From Ventricola sp017626895 (GTDB lineage: Bacteria; Bacillota; Clostridia; Christensenellales; Aristaeellaceae): DNA of 43,726 bases. The stretch is from assembly GCA_017626895.1 (NCBI GenBank), contig JAGAHV010000030.1:1-43726 (forward strand). The letters run 5' to 3'. Below are positions 16,456 to 25,276 of this stretch, piece after piece (within the stretch, counting starts at the first letter, position 1; each line of letters begins with the position of its first letter). Below the pieces are notes generated by a model. The model saw only the letters and a program-made list of their open reading frames with translations. It was not told the origin of the DNA and searched no databases. Position numbers and translations under genes: made by a program.

Positions 16456-16489
16456 AATCAGCGCCATCCCAGACGGGATGGCGCTGATT
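16456..16489 (-). terminator. Hairpin between secreted-protein gene and two-component operon
   Basis: A perfect 15-bp stem, AATCAGCGCCATCCC (16456-16470) with GGGATGGCGCTGATT (16475-16489) and a 4-base loop. Only a short ATTT follows on the minus strand, so termination after the secreted protein is probably partial, allowing some read-through into the regulator gene. Confidence 0.6.
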
Positions 16490-16513
16490 GTTCCTTATTG
16501 AGACATTGTGTCA

Positions 16514-17158
16514 TTATAATCCGCTCTGTCCCTGATTCATCTGCGGGAAAGAACGGGAGCCTCTGCCGGTACTGTTCCGGGGCATCATGCCGTTTCCGCT
16601 GTTCTGCATTCCCGGATTGCAGTTTCCCATGCCAGGCATCTGACCCGGCTGAACGTTCCTTCCGCCATTGCCAGGCACCTGACCGGGCTGAACGTTCCTT
16701 CCGCCATTGCCAGACGCCTGACCAGGCTGAGCATTCCTGCCGCCCTTGCCACGCATCCGTCCGGACTGCCCGTTTCCCGGCAGATGGCCGCGGCGATTGT
16801 TTTTCGATCCCTGTGCTGCACTCTGCTCCGTTGCATCCTTCAGAATCAGATCAGCCTGCTCCTGCGTCATGCTTCCGGCGGCAACATAGCCATCCAGTTC
16901 CGTCTTCAGGGCATCCAGGCGCGCCTGCTTTCTGGCACTTCTTTTTGCCTTTGCATATGCCTCATATGCCTCCGTCAGTGCCTCCTCTGCGGAGGGCTCC
17001 GCCTCCTGCGGTGCCGTCTCTTCCGCGGCAGGTGCATTTTCCGTCACGGCAGGGCTCTCCGTTGTTTCCACAGCCGTTTCAGCAAATACCGACACGCTCA
17101 GGGAAAGAATACATGCCAGTGCAAGAATCGCCATCCAGGTCTTTTTCATTGTTTTCAT
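16514..17158 (-). CDS. Secreted low-complexity protein with 13-residue repeats
   Basis: A signal peptide (about 1-27, ending SVFAETA) is followed by an Ala/Glu-rich segment. A helical middle follows (ARLDALKTELDGYVAAG, MTQEQADLILKDA), similar to small DUF2680-type proteins. Then come three to four tandem 13-residue units of the form GNGGRNVQPGQ(V/M)P, and a Gly/Asn/Met-rich end. The repeats are 39-bp direct repeats in DNA, so copy number may vary. Start is the ATG at 17158, nine bases after AAGGAG. It sits directly upstream of the two-component genes, in the same direction; a surface-stress or envelope link is inferred from position only. Confidence 0.75.
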   Translation of the reverse strand: MKTMKKTWMAILALACILSLSVSVFAETAVETTESPAVTENAPAAEETAPQEAEPSAEEALTEAYEAYAKAKRSARKQARLDALKTELDGYVAAGSMTQEQADLILKDATEQSAAQGSKNNRRGHLPGNGQSGRMRGKGGRNAQPGQASGNGGRNVQPGQVPGNGGRNVQPGQMPGMGNCNPGMQNSGNGMMPRNSTGRGSRSFPQMNQGQSGL

Positions 17159-17255
17159 CTCAGTCAACTCCTTTTTTGAATTGCCCCGTTCATCGGGGAC
17201 AGGTGTAGTATAAGATGAGAACCTTTCCTGAACCTTTCAAAACTCAACTTTTTTC

Positions 17256-17276
17256 AAAAAGCCCGTCTGGCTTTTT
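17256..17276. terminator. Bidirectional hairpin terminator
   Basis: AAAAAGCC (17256-17263) and GGCTTTTT (17269-17276) form a short stem with A/T arms on both strands. A 63-residue minus-strand frame ends exactly at 17276, but I do not recognise it and it has no good start. Confidence 0.55.
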
Positions 17277-18076
17277 CAGGTGTCGCCGTCTGTTTCATGA
17301 TTCCCTTTTCCCGTCCTTCCCTCCATGACCGGGCCACTCACGGACAGGCCAGGGACCGCTATGAGAATCCATGAGCTGCCCATTGATCGAATGTTCCACA
17401 GACGCTCCTCCTGCCCATTCCGCTCATCCGTCACGGTACATGAAAAGTCATCCACAGACAACCGCAATTATTGGCGGCTAAACCAGGTGCCCTTCGCCAG
17501 GAGCAAGGCCTGGCGCAATCAACCTCTTACCCATCAATCTTGAGGGGAGCGGCCTTACAACGCTGGGGGAAATCTGGCAAAAACGAACAACCACCAAACC
17601 TGACCGCGACAATGTCCGATCAAATTCGATGGTTCTCTCCATTTTCAATTCGAAAAAGGGCCGCCCGGTACCCATCCAGCGTATCCCCTGTCATCCATCC
17701 GGCCATGACAGATTCAAAGGCCCGGTTTGCTTCCGCTGCCGGGATGAGACTTATCTGCGAGTTCGAAAAACAAAGTAAGCGAATCAGAGTTTTTTGAGAA
17801 TCTCGGAAAACACCGGAAATCAGTATCCTTTTCGCGGAAGATAACGGAAGCCCCAAAGCGAGGTACCGCAAGGCTTTCTCCCGTCCCGCACACCCCCAAA
17901 ACAGCGCAAACCCAGGAAATTCACAGGCTCGAAATAGGTTCGAAAGTTCTCTCCAAGTTCTCTCCTGGCGGTCAAAAAACCGGCACGTTGGAGAGAACTC
18001 AGGAGAGAACAGACTTAGCAAAAGACATCCGGGACTCCTCCTGCCGTTGACAGAAAAAACAGAGAGGTGAATCCCT
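17277..18076. other. 800-bp interval without a supportable gene
   Basis: Several medium frames exist on both strands (for example a 161-residue minus-strand frame from 18105) but they overlap each other, lack ribosome sites and show no domain. The interval ends with four copies of a 9-base motif (17946-18010) just before the HTH gene. Confidence 0.45.
17946..18010. promoter_or_regulatory. Inverted pair of direct repeats (four GGAGAGAAC boxes), possible operator
   Basis: GTTCTCTCC occurs at 17946-17954 and 17957-17965, and its complement GGAGAGAAC at 17990-17998 and 18002-18010. The four boxes form a symmetric array 67 bases before the ATG of the HTH gene at 18077. This spacing suits an operator bound by a dimeric HTH protein, or recombination or replication boxes of a mobile element. 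Confidence 0.55.
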
Positions 18077-18676
18077 ATGCTGACCAAGAAAGAATGGGAG
18101 CGCATCCTGCGGGGTTATCCCGAAACCATCTCCAAAGAGCAATTCTACAAATTGTGCCAGATCAGCAAGAACCATGCTCGGATGCTGCTGACCAGCGGCG
18201 TCGTTCCCTGCCAGATCACCAGGCGGGCGACCCACAAGTATGTGATCGCCGCCGTGGACGTGATCGCCTACCTGGAAAGCCTGCCCCGCATCCGCAGAAA
18301 GACAGGCGGCGCTGCCACGATGCCGCAGCAGAGTCGGAATCCGGCGCTGACCCGGGTGCCGCCAGCCCTGGCCGACCAGCTCCGGGCACTCTATGACGAA
18401 ACACTGGAGCCCTTCCCGGACGTGATGGACCCCAGGCAGATAAGCGACGCTATCGGTTATGCCGACACCACCATCATCAAGTGATGCGGCGAGGGCAAAG
18501 TCCGCAGCTTCACCCTTCGGAATGTGCGCATGGTCCTCAAGCCCTGGCTGATTGATTTCCTGTTGTCGCCGGCGTTTCTCAACCAACCGGCAGTCTCCCT
18601 CTTGGACCAACACGTCATCCTGCCCATCATCGGCAACTGGCTGAACAGCCAAGCCCATTCAGAAAGCGAGGAATGA
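18077..18676 (+). pseudogene. Helix-turn-helix regulator of mobile-element type, interrupted by one TGA
   Basis: From an ATG at 18077 (ribosome site GAGAGGTG) a 199-codon frame runs to TGA at 18674-18676, interrupted only by TGA at 18482-18484 (codon 136). The N-terminal part (KEQFYKLCQISKNHARMLL, then RRATHKYVIAAVDVIAYLE) is an HTH typical of regulators in Clostridial integrative elements. After the stop the frame continues sensibly (CGEGKVRSFTLRNVRMVLKPWLIDFL). The stop lies in DTTIIK-stop-CGEGK, where a Trp codon TGG is plausible. The N-terminal 135 residues could still be made and bind DNA. Confidence 0.7.
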
Positions 18677-18679
18677 AAC

Positions 18680-18931
18680 ATGACGATCTGCACTGCAACT
18701 TACGATATGGATACCAATTGTGTCACCGTCCGGTTGGCGGATCGCTCCATCGTGACGATCGACTGCCAGAAGGTGGAGGACGCCTTCACCGATAACATGT
18801 ATGAACGATCTGAGCTTGATTACTTGCTTTTCAGCGATACGGCTGCCTATGCCGATCTGGTGCTGAACGAGGATCCCGGAAGGTACTTGAAAGCGGTCAC
18901 GCAGTATCAGACAGACGAATCCATGATGTAA
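18680..18931 (+). CDS. DUF6061-family small protein
   Basis: An 83-residue acidic protein: CTATYDMDTNCVTVRLADRS then NMYERSELDYLLFSDTAAY and a terminal DPGRYLKAVTQY. This matches the DUF6061 pattern, common as a small gene inside Clostridial integrative elements. It begins four bases after the HTH frame stops, so the two are one transcript. An out-of-frame segment 18914-19009 (ending YSIRQRVEEILIELIHTSS) looks like the end of another lost small gene. Confidence 0.7.
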   Translation: MTICTATYDMDTNCVTVRLADRSIVTIDCQKVEDAFTDNMYERSELDYLLFSDTAAYADLVLNEDPGRYLKAVTQYQTDESMM

Positions 18932-19020
18932 CTGCTCAGAATTGGCGCCTGTACAGCATCCGGCAGCGGGTCGAAGAAATCCTCATTGAACTGATTCATA
19001 CATCCTCATGATCCACATGG

Positions 19021-19044
19021 GCCGTCTCTCCGAGGCGGCTTTTT
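19021..19044 (+). terminator. Intrinsic terminator of HTH/DUF6061 unit
   Basis: GCCGTCTC (19021-19028) pairs with GAGGCGGC (19032-19039), followed by TTTTT. Confidence 0.8.
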
Positions 19045-19152
19045 GATATTCATGATCAGCAGGATCCGAAACACCCATATTTGCTCTTGCAAAAGGATCT
19101 GATGGGTGGTAGAATAAATTGCAGTTTAGATTACCGCCATTCGGAGGACGAC

Positions 19153-20379
19153 ATGGAATACATTCATCGTGAACTGGAACGGAAATTCGCGGAGGCAAGC
19201 CGGTTTTTCAAGGCTGTGCTGGTCATTGGCGCGCGCCAGGTGGGGAAATCCACGATGCTCAAGCATATGGCACAGGAGCAGCGCAGAACGTATGTGACCA
19301 TGGACAATGATCTGGACCGGGAACTGGCGCTGGCAGACCCGGTGCTGTTCTTCCAGACCTATAAGCCTCCCCTTCTGATCGATGAGATTCAGAAAGCACC
19401 GACCCTGCTGAATCAGATCAAGATCATGTGCGATGAAAGCGACGAGCGGGGGCGCTTCTGGCTGACAGGCTCCCAGCGGAAAAAACTGATGGAGCGCTCT
19501 CAGGAAACACTGGCGGGCCGCTTGGGGATCCTGCGGCTGTATGGGCTCTCACAGCGGGAAAAGGCCGGCTATCTGGACGCGACAGCCCTTGATTTTTCCA
19601 TGCCCTGCCTGCAGGAGCGGCAGGAACACATGCCGGCGAACGATTTGCAGCGGGTATTTCAGCATATCTGGCAGGGCGGATTTGTTGATGTTCAGTCTGC
19701 GTCGGCGGAGATGGCGCAAGCCTGGTATCAGTCCTACATCGACAATTACCTGATGGCGGACGCTGTCAATGATGAGGGCATCAAAGACGTCGCCGGCTTC
19801 AAGCGCCTGATCCGTGCCTGCGCGGCCCTGGTCGGCCAGCTCGTCAACTATCATACGCTGGCGGAAGCCGCCGGGATCTCCGAACCCACCGCGAAAAAAT
19901 GGGTGAGTGTTCTCCAGGATATGGACGTTATCTATCTGCTGGAGCCCTATTCCAACAATGAGCTGCAGCGCCTGGTGAAAACGCCCAAGCTGTATTTCTG
20001 CGATACCGGGCTCTGCGCTTACCTGAGCCGTTGGCTGACTGCGGACACCCTGCAGAGCGGCGCGGCAAATGGCCATTATTTCGAGAATTATGTGGTGATG
20101 GAACTGGTCAGAAACTATGCCTGTGCGCCGCAGCAGGCCATTCTGACGTTTTATCGGGATGACAAAGCCAAGGAGATCGACGTGTTTGTGGAGGAGAACG
20201 GCAGCATTCATCCTCTTGAAATCAAAATGAGCGCCAACCCGGACAGGAAGGAAACACGGAAATTCGACGTGATCGGGAAGACCTCCCTGACACGCGGAAA
20301 AGGCGGCATCGTCTGCATGGTGCAGCGGCCCTTCCCCATGAACGCGGAGGATCTGCTCATTCCGGCCAATCTGATCTGA
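19153..20379 (+). CDS. AAA_14/DUF4143 ATPase with C-terminal nuclease-like domain
   Basis: The 408-residue protein has Walker A GARQVGKST (26-34), Walker B LLIDEIQ (74-80), sensor-like FWLTGSQ, and the DUF4143 region with a winged-helix segment (HTLAEAAGISEPTAKKWV). Near the end AKEIDVFVEENG...PLEIKMS is a PD-(D/E)XK-type core. Proteins of this family are widespread in anaerobes and are thought to be accessory, possibly linked to genome defence, but no function is established. Start is the ATG at 19153, five bases after GGAGG; the frame is open further upstream without a site. Confidence 0.85.
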   Translation: MEYIHRELERKFAEASRFFKAVLVIGARQVGKSTMLKHMAQEQRRTYVTMDNDLDRELALADPVLFFQTYKPPLLIDEIQKAPTLLNQIKIMCDESDERGRFWLTGSQRKKLMERSQETLAGRLGILRLYGLSQREKAGYLDATALDFSMPCLQERQEHMPANDLQRVFQHIWQGGFVDVQSASAEMAQAWYQSYIDNYLMADAVNDEGIKDVAGFKRLIRACAALVGQLVNYHTLAEAAGISEPTAKKWVSVLQDMDVIYLLEPYSNNELQRLVKTPKLYFCDTGLCAYLSRWLTADTLQSGAANGHYFENYVVMELVRNYACAPQQAILTFYRDDKAKEIDVFVEENGSIHPLEIKMSANPDRKETRKFDVIGKTSLTRGKGGIVCMVQRPFPMNAEDLLIPANLI

Positions 20380-20540
20380 GAAATACATGATTTGCCCGAC
20401 ATAAGGTATTATAAAAATCAAAAACCACTATATATTGTGGTTTAGAATGTGCCTAACCACTGTATTTAGTAGTTGTTTTTCCAAAAAGGTACTTTGTTCG
20501 GGTGAATCATACATTGACATACTTGTCACGCTTTTCCCCC

Positions 20541-20579
20541 AAAAAGCTCTGGCAGCCTTGTCAGCCGCCAGAGCTTTTT
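20541..20579. terminator. Bidirectional intrinsic terminator
   Basis: AAAAAGCTCTGGC (20541-20553) pairs perfectly with GCCAGAGCTTTTT (20567-20579). It serves the ATPase gene on the plus strand. Two weaker AT-rich hairpins based on AACCAC/GTGGTT lie at about 20424-20475. Confidence 0.85.
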
Positions 20580-20683
20580 CATTTTATCATACCCGTATTT
20601 CGCTGTCTCCTTGGCGGGAAGCGGCTCAAGCATTCATCATGAGCTGCGTCAGATGGACAATCTTTCAAGTGCTGCGTTGTGGA

Positions 20684-21471
20684 TCACTGCTTCGTCACCG
20701 TGGGAATCCCGACGCCGTTCAGCCAGTCTTCCAGCACCGCTGTGTCCGTGATGCTTCCCAGAACCGTCAGGAGCAGCTCATACACCTCCGTGTGGCCGTA
20801 AGGGCAATAGGCACAGACAATGAGGCCCGTGCCGTCAGGAAGATTGACACCGATCTCTACCACATCCAGATATGGCATCCGGTGGTTCTCGTCCCCGTGG
20901 ACAGCGAAGACATTCATGGTTTCTGATAACTCGGTGATCTCACCGAAGTCTCCGATATAGTCATGAACTGCCGCTGTGCCGGACATCTTTCCTTTCGGAA
21001 TCATCAGAGATATATAATCGCTTTCCGTTAAGTACACCAAGGTGCCGATGCTGCCCTCGTCCACGATCTCGTACAGTTCCCACAGATATTCCGTATTCAC
21101 CTTCCGGTTCAGTTTCCTGCTGATGATCCCGGCGATTTTATTCTCCGCTGCCAGAGCATCCGTATACTCTGACAGCGGATAGACCTCAAATCGGCTATAG
21201 TCCTTATCCGTATGGGTGACCAGGGGAATAATGTCCGCGGAAGTAACGCGGGCATGGCCCTCCCCGTCCTTTTCAATCACCACATCCACCATCCCGCCCA
21301 GCATGGTTCCGGGGAACACCTGACAGGAGAAGAAAATTTCCAAGAGAATACAGACACGATACTCTCCGGCCATCCTTCGTCACAAGGGTCTCGGTATTCT
21401 GGAGAACATGCGGATGCGTGCCGATGATCATATCCGCACCGTTTTCCGCAAAAAAGGAAGCCCATTTCAGT
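20684..21471 (-). pseudogene. capA/pgsA-type metallophosphatase remnant, 5'-truncated and frameshifted
   Basis: From the 5' side the frame reads KWASFFAENGADM, then IIGTHPHVLQNTETLVT and SCLYSLGNF, the hallmark of CapA-family proteins (GTHPHV and YSLGNF). A one-base shift near 21330 moves it to FSCQVFPGTMLGGMVDVVI, and the rest continues to a stop at 20684. The first half of the gene, with the metal-binding DxN motif, is absent: similarity stops at about 21471. CapA proteins take part in poly-gamma-glutamate or capsule synthesis. The last 230 residues are in one open frame and could be mistaken for a gene. Confidence 0.72.
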
Positions 21472-21572
21472 TAGTGAATCCTACTGCCCATATATCTATG
21501 TATAGCCCATACTTAGAAACAACTATCGCCGGACCCGTGTGGTTATTCCGCGCGGTTTGTAAATGCGTATAG

Positions 21573-23165
21573 TCATACCGTTCCTTCAAACAGGACTTTA
21601 TCTCCAATTTGAATTCTCTTTACACCCTGTTCTTTCTTCTGATTGAAGTTGAAGCTCAGCATATACCCTGTGTTCAGATGCCAGTAGTCCAGGTATTCAC
21701 TGATCTGCTTTTCTCCGGCTGCATTGTATCTTTCTCCCCGCCAGATCTTCAGCTCGATGATGTACTGCTGTCCGAGATAGTCCACGATTACATCGGTACG
21801 GGTCTGATCCCTGGTCTGGGCTTCGATATAATAATTACCGGTTCCGTTGATGATCGGCTTCAGGTATAAAAGAAACTGCTCTCTGCCATCCTTTTCTTTA
21901 AACCGTTCTTTCAACGGTCCACAGACCTGCGTGTATGTCTCAATGAACCGTTCCATGATCAGGCGCATGTTCAGCTTTCCATCTTCAATGAAGATGTTCT
22001 TGACCAGATCGCCTTCCCGGCTGAATACATTGTTTTTTAGTTCTTCATCTGACAGGAAAAGATTATAAAGCCTCGTTTCAAATATCCTGTTAGCCACTCT
22101 GACCGTATTGTGATCATTTCTGATCAAACCATACATCTGCATTTGAACGATTTCAGCCTGATCAGGGTTCCATGTGAGCTTCGTCCCTTCCATCAGTATA
22201 CTCTTTATGGCTGCTTTCAGCTCAGAATAATTATTCAAATTCTTTGTCAGCGACTGGAACAGCGTGTTATCCTCCGCCAGCAGCATTTTAACAGCTTCAT
22301 CTATGCCTCTATCTGTCCAGGCTTTCGCGAGTTCCATTGTTTTGCTGACTTCTTCGTCTATCAGCTGACAGATACGGCTTACCAGAAAAGGATATCCGTT
22401 TGTATAGGCCCTGATGGATCTTGCGATTACAGACGTATTCATGCCTGTGTGATGATCTGCCTCATATTCATCCAGCATCCCTTTGATACCGGTATCTGTC
22501 AGGCTCATATCAATCGTGAAATCTGCGGCTATGTTCCATGGGCTGTTTTCTTTACTATCTTCCTCTGGATGGAGTCTTCCTTTCAGATGTTTTACATCGG
22601 TGACTCCGGCCAGTATGACGGACTGAAAGGTTTTTACCCTTGCATTCTTCTCTCTTTTTAGATACAGCGATCGTAACTGAGCCAGAAAATCAAGAAATAC
22701 CTGATTGTTTGTCGCACTGTCCACCTCATCTACAATGAGTACTACTGGATTCTCAGACTCTTTGAACCACCTCATAAAAATTCGGAAAAGTTCATCCAAC
22801 TTCACTGTGTCATCTGGCTTTATGCTTAGTTTTTCAAACTCATCTTTGAATTTTCCCGGAATCGGAATACCCATAAACTCTGCCGCATCGCAGATGATCC
22901 TGCACATTCCTTTTGCAAAGGAACCTTCTGTTTTGAAAACCGCATCCCCGATGTCCTGAAAATCAAGGCTAAGCACGATATATTCTTCTTGCAATGATTT
23001 ACTTAATGCTTCTATCGTCGTCGTCTTTCCGTATTGCCTTGCCCTATTGATCGTAAAATACTTTCCTTCATCAACCAGCTTTTTTATTTCTTTAACTCTC
23101 TCGGAGAGATCAACCATGTAATGTTTTGACGGTATACAAACTGCTGTTGTGTTAAATTTCTTCAT
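21573..23165 (-). CDS. AAA-ATPase with C-terminal PD-(D/E)XK nuclease-like domain
   Basis: The 530-residue protein starts with MKKFNTTAVCIPSKHYMVD. This is the typical opening of the large Clostridial AAA-ATPase-like/DUF1703-type family. It has Walker A RARQYGKTTT (41-50), Walker B VVLIVDEVD (about 139-148), a helical middle and a C-terminal nuclease core with Asp458, Glu471 and Lys473 (TRTDVIVDYLG...IIELKIWRGE). Role unknown; members are patchily distributed and often multi-copy. AAAGGAGAG lies seven bases before the ATG. It is divergent in type from the AAA_14 protein 1.2 kb away. Confidence 0.85.
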   Translation of the reverse strand: MKKFNTTAVCIPSKHYMVDLSERVKEIKKLVDEGKYFTINRARQYGKTTTIEALSKSLQEEYIVLSLDFQDIGDAVFKTEGSFAKGMCRIICDAAEFMGIPIPGKFKDEFEKLSIKPDDTVKLDELFRIFMRWFKESENPVVLIVDEVDSATNNQVFLDFLAQLRSLYLKREKNARVKTFQSVILAGVTDVKHLKGRLHPEEDSKENSPWNIAADFTIDMSLTDTGIKGMLDEYEADHHTGMNTSVIARSIRAYTNGYPFLVSRICQLIDEEVSKTMELAKAWTDRGIDEAVKMLLAEDNTLFQSLTKNLNNYSELKAAIKSILMEGTKLTWNPDQAEIVQMQMYGLIRNDHNTVRVANRIFETRLYNLFLSDEELKNNVFSREGDLVKNIFIEDGKLNMRLIMERFIETYTQVCGPLKERFKEKDGREQFLLYLKPIINGTGNYYIEAQTRDQTRTDVIVDYLGQQYIIELKIWRGERYNAAGEKQISEYLDYWHLNTGYMLSFNFNQKKEQGVKRIQIGDKVLFEGTV

Positions 23166-23210
23166 GAATGTTCTCTCCTTTCCGTCAGAAAAGCCAAAAA
23201 ACTATCTTCC

Positions 23211-23417
23211 AAAGAATACATTCCCGGAATCGTACTCGTTATGCATACCTTCGGCAGAGACCTGAAATGGAATCCTCATGTACACGCCTTATGTACACAA
23301 GATGCCGCCGACAGAAATGGGTTTTGGCATAATTTCACCTACATTGATTACAAGTATCTTCATATCGTTTTCATGCAAAAACTGATTGCCCTGCTCAGAA
23401 AACACTTTAAAGGAAAC
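23211..23417 (+). mobile_element. IS91-family transposase fragment
   Basis: The frame contains VMHTFGRDLKWNPHVHAL, a hallmark of IS91/IS801-type (Y2, rolling-circle) transposases, followed by RNGFWHNFTYIDYKYL and LLRKHFKGN. Only about 65 residues of the roughly 300-400 remain, without the catalytic tyrosines. It begins just after the start region of the divergent ATPase gene and ends at a direct repeat, so both sides were lost. Confidence 0.75.
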
Positions 23418-23420
23418 AAG

Positions 23421-23628
23421 CTATGCCCATTTGGCGATGTGATAATGCGATCATCGTTTTGTTTTCATGCAGTTTGCATGCAGTTTTGAGTCAATGCCAG
23501 ACAGAGATGATTAAGATGATGTAGAAGAAAGCATAGCGAGGGTAATCCTGAAAGCTGTTCGAAAAGACATGGGGAAACTATGCCCATTTGGCGATGTGAA
23601 AAATACGATCATCGCATTGTTGTCATGC
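23421..23628. repeat. 50-bp imperfect direct repeat beside the IS91 fragment
   Basis: CTATGCCCATTTGGCGATGT and about 30 more similar bases occur at 23421-23470 and again at 23578-23628, offset 157. The first 22 bases are identical. The interval between and up to 23865 holds no gene. Confidence 0.8.
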
Positions 23629-23865
23629 CTCGAAGTCTGGATGATCCTCTTTGAACATCGAATGCTATCGATACATAACCGAATAGAAGGAAGATTTTAC
23701 TTCCTTCTTTTCATTTTATCCGTACCAAAAGTATTTTCGTTTTCGTCAAGCCCTGAACTGTTACGAATAAAGTGGCTGTCCCGGGCATCAGTCGGTTTTC
23801 CGGGTCCGTGCCTGTCTCCCCTGTCCCGGGGCCAATACAGACCGCCGGAAAACGGAAATTTCCCG

Positions 23866-25029
23866 TTATTTCGTCAACTTATCCCTCAGCCGGGTGATCT
23901 CCTCCTCGCTCATTCCCAGCTTTTTCAGAAAGCCGCCGGCATATTCGGACAGGTCGGCCGTCTGCATGTCCACCTCCGGATTGTCATCCATCAGCGCGCG
24001 GATCATCGGCTCCAGCAATTCACGCTGAATCGTCTCATATTTTACCGGTTCACTTTCCTTCGTCACTCCGTAATAGTTCCGGTAGGTGATCATGTAATCC
24101 TCTGCGATTTCCTCATAGCCGGCGCCGCAAAGCGCTTCCAGCAGCATACATACAAAGCCCGTTCTGTCCTTGCCTTCCGTGCAGTGAATCAGATAGGGAC
24201 CGTCGTTATTCAGCATGGCCCTAAGGGCGCCGACCATCTTTGTGCGAAATGATTCGGAACTGAAATTCATATTCATCGCCGCCGGATGAACCTTTCCCTC
24301 CTGATACAAAGAGAGAAAATAAGGAGAATTGAAGTCTTCCTGCCCGGTATAGCCCTTCATTTTCTCGTCCGTATCGGCCAGATTCAGGATGAAACGGACA
24401 CCGGCGTCCGCAATGAGTGCATCCGCATAGGGCGCCCGGTTATGCTGATTGTCGCAGGGGGAAGCCGACCGGTAGAGCAGCCCTTCCCGCAGATTTCCCA
24501 CGCGTATGTTTCTGAAATTGGCAAAAATCACATCGCTTTCGTACAGGCTTCTGTCGTCCCCATAGCGAAGATCTCTTGCTTCCTGGATGTTCGCATATTT
24601 TCCGCGTTCGTTCAGGGCAATCCGGGCGGTATCGTTTTCGTCAAGCCCGGCGACGTCCCACAGATCGTCGCCGTAGTTAATACACGCCTTGATATAATCG
24701 TATTTCGGATAGCCGATCAGAAGCGTTTCTCCGTTGTGACAGTAGAATCCGTTATAGTACGGAATGTCCTCCAGCGTGTATCCGTTGGAGAAGACCACGT
24801 TCACACTGTCCCCAAAGGCAAACCCCAGGTCATTAAATTCTTCGATGGTAAGCGTGATATAAACGCCGCCAAATTCCAGTTCATGGATTACCTGGAGGCC
24901 GGACACCTCAAGTCCCGTTTCCCCGTCCTCAGCCAGTGACGGGACAATACCAACAAGGATCAGAATCACCGTCAGGCACATGACCCATATCATTTCCCGG
25001 CGTTTGGGTTTACTCGGGCCTTTCTTCAT
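23866..25029 (-). CDS. Secreted tyrosine-protein-phosphatase family protein
   Basis: After a hydrophobic export signal (about residues 12-33, ending SLAEDG) an N-terminal beta-rich domain (about 40-140; EFGGVYITLTIEEF, GDSVNVVFSNG) resembles the C-terminal domain of SAM-hydroxide adenosyltransferases. A phosphatase domain follows, with YRSASPCD and the P-loop HCTEGKDRT (Cys283, Arg289 of the HCX5R motif). Such proteins may act on phosphotyrosine, phosphoinositide or phytate-like substrates outside the cell. Start is the ATG at 25029, eight bases after AGGAG; an ATG six bases upstream is too close to it. Confidence 0.82.
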   Translation of the reverse strand: MKKGPSKPKRREMIWVMCLTVILILVGIVPSLAEDGETGLEVSGLQVIHELEFGGVYITLTIEEFNDLGFAFGDSVNVVFSNGYTLEDIPYYNGFYCHNGETLLIGYPKYDYIKACINYGDDLWDVAGLDENDTARIALNERGKYANIQEARDLRYGDDRSLYESDVIFANFRNIRVGNLREGLLYRSASPCDNQHNRAPYADALIADAGVRFILNLADTDEKMKGYTGQEDFNSPYFLSLYQEGKVHPAAMNMNFSSESFRTKMVGALRAMLNNDGPYLIHCTEGKDRTGFVCMLLEALCGAGYEEIAEDYMITYRNYYGVTKESEPVKYETIQRELLEPMIRALMDDNPEVDMQTADLSEYAGGFLKKLGMSEEEITRLRDKLTK

Positions 25030-25207
25030 TTCCATTTCTCCTGTTCACTTTGAAATTCTGGAATCGTTCCGGACCGCGCCCCCCTGAGGCATGTCCACCG
25101 TTCCAAACTGCATTATAGGGACATATTGTTTGTCTGTAAAGAGCAAAAAATCACTGCTGTTGAAAAGGGGCTGGGGGCTGGAGGTGCTCAAACGAAGTAT
25201 CAGTAAA

Positions 25208-25225
25208 GGGCCGGTTTCCCGGCCC
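25208..25225 (-). terminator. Terminator of glgA
   Basis: GGGCCGG (25208-25214) pairs with CCGGCCC (25219-25225); on the minus strand it is followed by TTTAC. It lies about 50 bases after the glgA stop. Confidence 0.65.
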
Positions 25226-25276
25226 CTGCTTTCGCGGTCTGACTGTTTAAATTTTATCCTTGACTTTAGAGCCACT

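Noticed and set aside
16640..16745. Possible CRISPR-like short repeats
   Set aside because: The 39-base repeats are in frame and encode the 13-residue repeats of the secreted protein; there are no unique spacers.
17620..18105. A 161-residue minus-strand frame before the HTH gene
   Set aside because: It overlaps the HTH gene start and the four-box array, has no ribosome site and no recognisable domain.
12755..18676. UGA/UAG recoding (selenocysteine, pyrrolysine or code change) as explanation for in-frame stops
   Set aside because: Several intact genes end with TGA, the two affected genes are in mobile debris, and no insertion element is seen after the codons.
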